Below, piece by piece: positions 63,027-64,000 of a stretch of 64,000 nt of DNA. The notes below the pieces were generated by a model. The model did no database searches. It was not told where the DNA came from and saw nothing but the letters and a program-made list of their open reading frames with translations. The position numbers and the translations under genes were made by a program. Source of the stretch: Janthinobacterium saanense (GTDB taxonomy: Bacteria; Pseudomonadota; Gammaproteobacteria; Burkholderiales; Burkholderiaceae_D); contig NZ_JACHCI010000008.1 of NCBI RefSeq assembly GCF_014200675.1, positions 62,001 to 126,000 on the forward strand. Direction: 5' to 3'. Positions within the stretch are counted from its first letter, which is position 1. Each line of letters opens with the position of its first letter.

Positions 63027-63590
63027 TTAGATCTTGCCTACCAGGTCCAGCGATGGGGTCAGGGTAGCTGCGCCTTCGGTCCATTTAGCTGGGCAAACTT
63101 CGCCTGGGTGAGCAGCAACGTATTGCGCTGCTTTAACTTTGCGCAGCAGTTCCGAAGCGTCACGGCCGATGCCGTTGTCATGCACTTCCAGTACTTTGAT
63201 GAAGCCGTCTGGATTGATGACGAAGGTGCCGCGCAGTGCCAGGCCTTCTTCTTCGATCAGCACTTCGAAGTTACGCGACAGCACGGTGGTTGGGTCGCCG
63301 ATCAGTGGGTATTGCACTTTCTTGATCGCGTCCGAGGTGTCGTGCCATGCTTTGTGCGCGAAGTGGGTGTCGGTCGAGATACCGTAAACTTCAACGCCCA
63401 GTTTTTGGAATTCAGCGTAGTTGTCGGCCAGATCTTCCAGTTCGGTTGGGCAAACGAAAGTGAAGTCGGCTGGGTAGAACACGAATACCGACCATTTGCC
63501 TTTCAGGGACTCTTCGGATACATCGATGAATTTGCCATTTTGGTAAGCGGTGGCTTTGAATGGTTTAACTTGGGTATTGATCAGAGACAT
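63027..63590 (-). CDS. ahpC: Alkyl hydroperoxide reductase subunit C (2-Cys peroxiredoxin)
   Basis: A 187-residue AhpC, the normal size, reducing H2O2 and organic hydroperoxides. The peroxidatic Cys47 is in F-T-F-V-C-P-T-E and the resolving Cys166 in [10 protein letters not shown]. It starts [11 protein letters not shown]. The ATG at 63590 is preceded by GAGGAAAC. Upstream is an OxyR-type site next to a recognisable promoter, and ahpF follows on the same strand, so expression should rise with peroxide. Confidence 0.98.
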   Translation of the reverse strand: MSLINTQVKPFKATAYQNGKFIDVSEESLKGKWSVFVFYPADFTFVCPTELEDLADNYAEFQKLGVEVYGISTDTHFAHKAWHDTSDAIKKVQYPLIGDPTTVLSRNFEVLIEEEGLALRGTFVINPDGFIKVLEVHDNGIGRDASELLRKVKAAQYVAAHPGEVCPAKWTEGAATLTPSLDLVGKI

Positions 63591-63626
63591 TGTAGTTTCC
63601 TCGTGGGTGGTGAATCGATAAATGCT

Positions 63627-63655
63627 AGTGTACGGATTTTTTTTCCATATGCAAA
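63627..63655 (-). promoter_or_regulatory. Probable ahpC promoter
   Basis: On the minus strand TTTGCA (63650-63655) and TACACT (63627-63632) are separated by 17 bases; the -35 is weak, as expected for an activated promoter. About 36 bases of leader follow before the ATG. Confidence 0.6.
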
Positions 63656-63692
63656 ATTGATTGTAACAATAGTTTTGATACGTTTTGACTAT
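63656..63692 (-). promoter_or_regulatory. OxyR-type operator upstream of ahpC
   Basis: On the minus strand the four tetrads ATAG, GTAT, ATTG and CAAT are each spaced by exactly seven bases, against the OxyR consensus ATAG-N7-CTAT-N7-ATAG-N7-CTAT: 13 of 16 bases match. The site abuts the -35 element, the usual position for OxyR activation. A further palindrome (GCGATA-T-TATCGC, 63712-63724) lies upstream. Confidence 0.7.
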
Positions 63693-63779
63693 CGCTACCG
63701 CATAAGGATAGCGATATTATCGCTGTTCCGGGAAAATTGGATAGCAGCGGGCGCGATGGCCCGCTGCGGTTGACCTGGC

Positions 63780-64000
63780 TTAAGCCTGGAGATCGGCGGG
63801 CACCTTGCCGCCGTTAGCCGCCAGCTTGATCATGACCTGTTTATGCAGCCAGATATTCATGGACGCGGAGTCATTGGTGTCGCCGCTGAAATGCAGTTCG
63901 CCGGCCAATTCCTTGCGCGCGGCCAGGCTGCTGTCGAGATCGAGCAATTTCAAGAGATCGACGATCGATGTGCGCCAATTGAGCTGCTGCGCATTCTTTT
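63780..64000 (-). CDS. DUF3597 domain protein, C-terminal part (cut by window edge)
   Basis: The last 73 codons of a gene running off the window. The end reads L-N-W-R-T-S-I-V-D-L-L-K-L-L-D-L-D-S-S-L-A-A-R-K-E-L-A, then M-N-I-W-L-H-K-Q-V-M and G-G-K-V-P-A-D-L-Q-A, which I recognise as DUF3597, a small stand-alone domain common in Burkholderiales and of unknown role. The N-terminus is out of view. The 189 bases between it and ahpC hold the OxyR site and promoter. Confidence 0.8.
   Translation of the reverse strand, partial: KNAQQLNWRTSIVDLLKLLDLDSSLAARKELAGELHFSGDTNDSASMNIWLHKQVMIKLAANGGKVPADLQA

Noticed and set aside
1-64000. CRISPR array, insertion sequence, prophage or biosynthetic gene cluster.
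   Set aside because: No regular short repeats with spacers, no transposase or integrase motifs, and no NRPS/PKS or phage structural genes were seen on either strand.

Overview
The window looks like a chromosomal segment of a GC-rich betaproteobacterium of the Oxalobacteraceae, most like Janthinobacterium, Duganella or Massilia. This is inferred from gene families and codon use: a GTP-type PckG, a DUF3597 protein, a PEP-CTERM protein, beta-type porins, many TonB receptors and chemoreceptors, and FecI/FecR loci. I found no rRNA, CRISPR array, transposase, integrase or phage gene, so this is core or mildly accessory chromosome rather than a mobile island.

Layout. 1-5.0 kb: start of an EamA-type transporter divergent from an AraC regulator, a MarC-family protein, and a serine hydrolase/MFS pair (translationally coupled) divergent from a LysR regulator. 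5.2-14.6 kb: two chemoreceptors, a solitary 1111-residue Upf1-like SF1 helicase, YfcG glutathione transferase, a lipoprotein and two unknown small proteins. 14.7-19.8 kb: a second AraC regulator, folE, nudC and a Fur-boxed siderophore receptor. 19.8-25.8 kb: a dicarboxylate-type uptake unit (symporter, porin, DctB-like kinase, DctD-like regulator) with a good sigma-54 promoter before the symporter. 25.8-32.4 kb: a phosphoesterase, an outer-membrane barrel protein, and an ABC ATPase with a giant ABC-permease/M1-peptidase fusion behind a perfect palindrome. 32.5-36.3 kb: ECF sigma/small membrane protein/MFS cluster, a PliG-like lysozyme inhibitor and ssb.

36.4-44.3 kb: uvrA with a LexA box, pckG, a D-2-hydroxyacid dehydrogenase, an unknown protein and a half-length asparaginase. 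44.3-48.5 kb: first FecI/FecR/TonB-receptor locus behind a Fur box. 48.6-54.0 kb: a PEP-CTERM protein, rdgC, dinB with a near-perfect LexA box, and an exported oligopeptidase B. 54.0-54.8 kb: a tandemly duplicated tRNA-Val/tRNA-Asp transcription unit. 54.9-57.0 kb: a small ABC exporter pair and a CzcE-like periplasmic protein. 57.1-61.3 kb: second FecI/FecR/receptor locus with the best Fur box. 61.3-63.7 kb: ahpC-ahpF with an OxyR-type operator abutting the ahpC -35 element. The window ends inside a DUF3597 gene.

Functional themes are iron acquisition with surface signalling (three receptors, two sigma/anti-sigma pairs, three Fur boxes), SOS and recombination (uvrA, dinB, rdgC, ssb), peroxide defence (ahpCF), C4-dicarboxylate sensing and gluconeogenesis (Dct-like unit, pckG), and chemotaxis. 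The less understood items are the solitary helicase, the ABC/M1 fusion, the half-length asparaginase and several small unknown proteins. All assignments rest on reading motifs and remembered family features; no database search was run.
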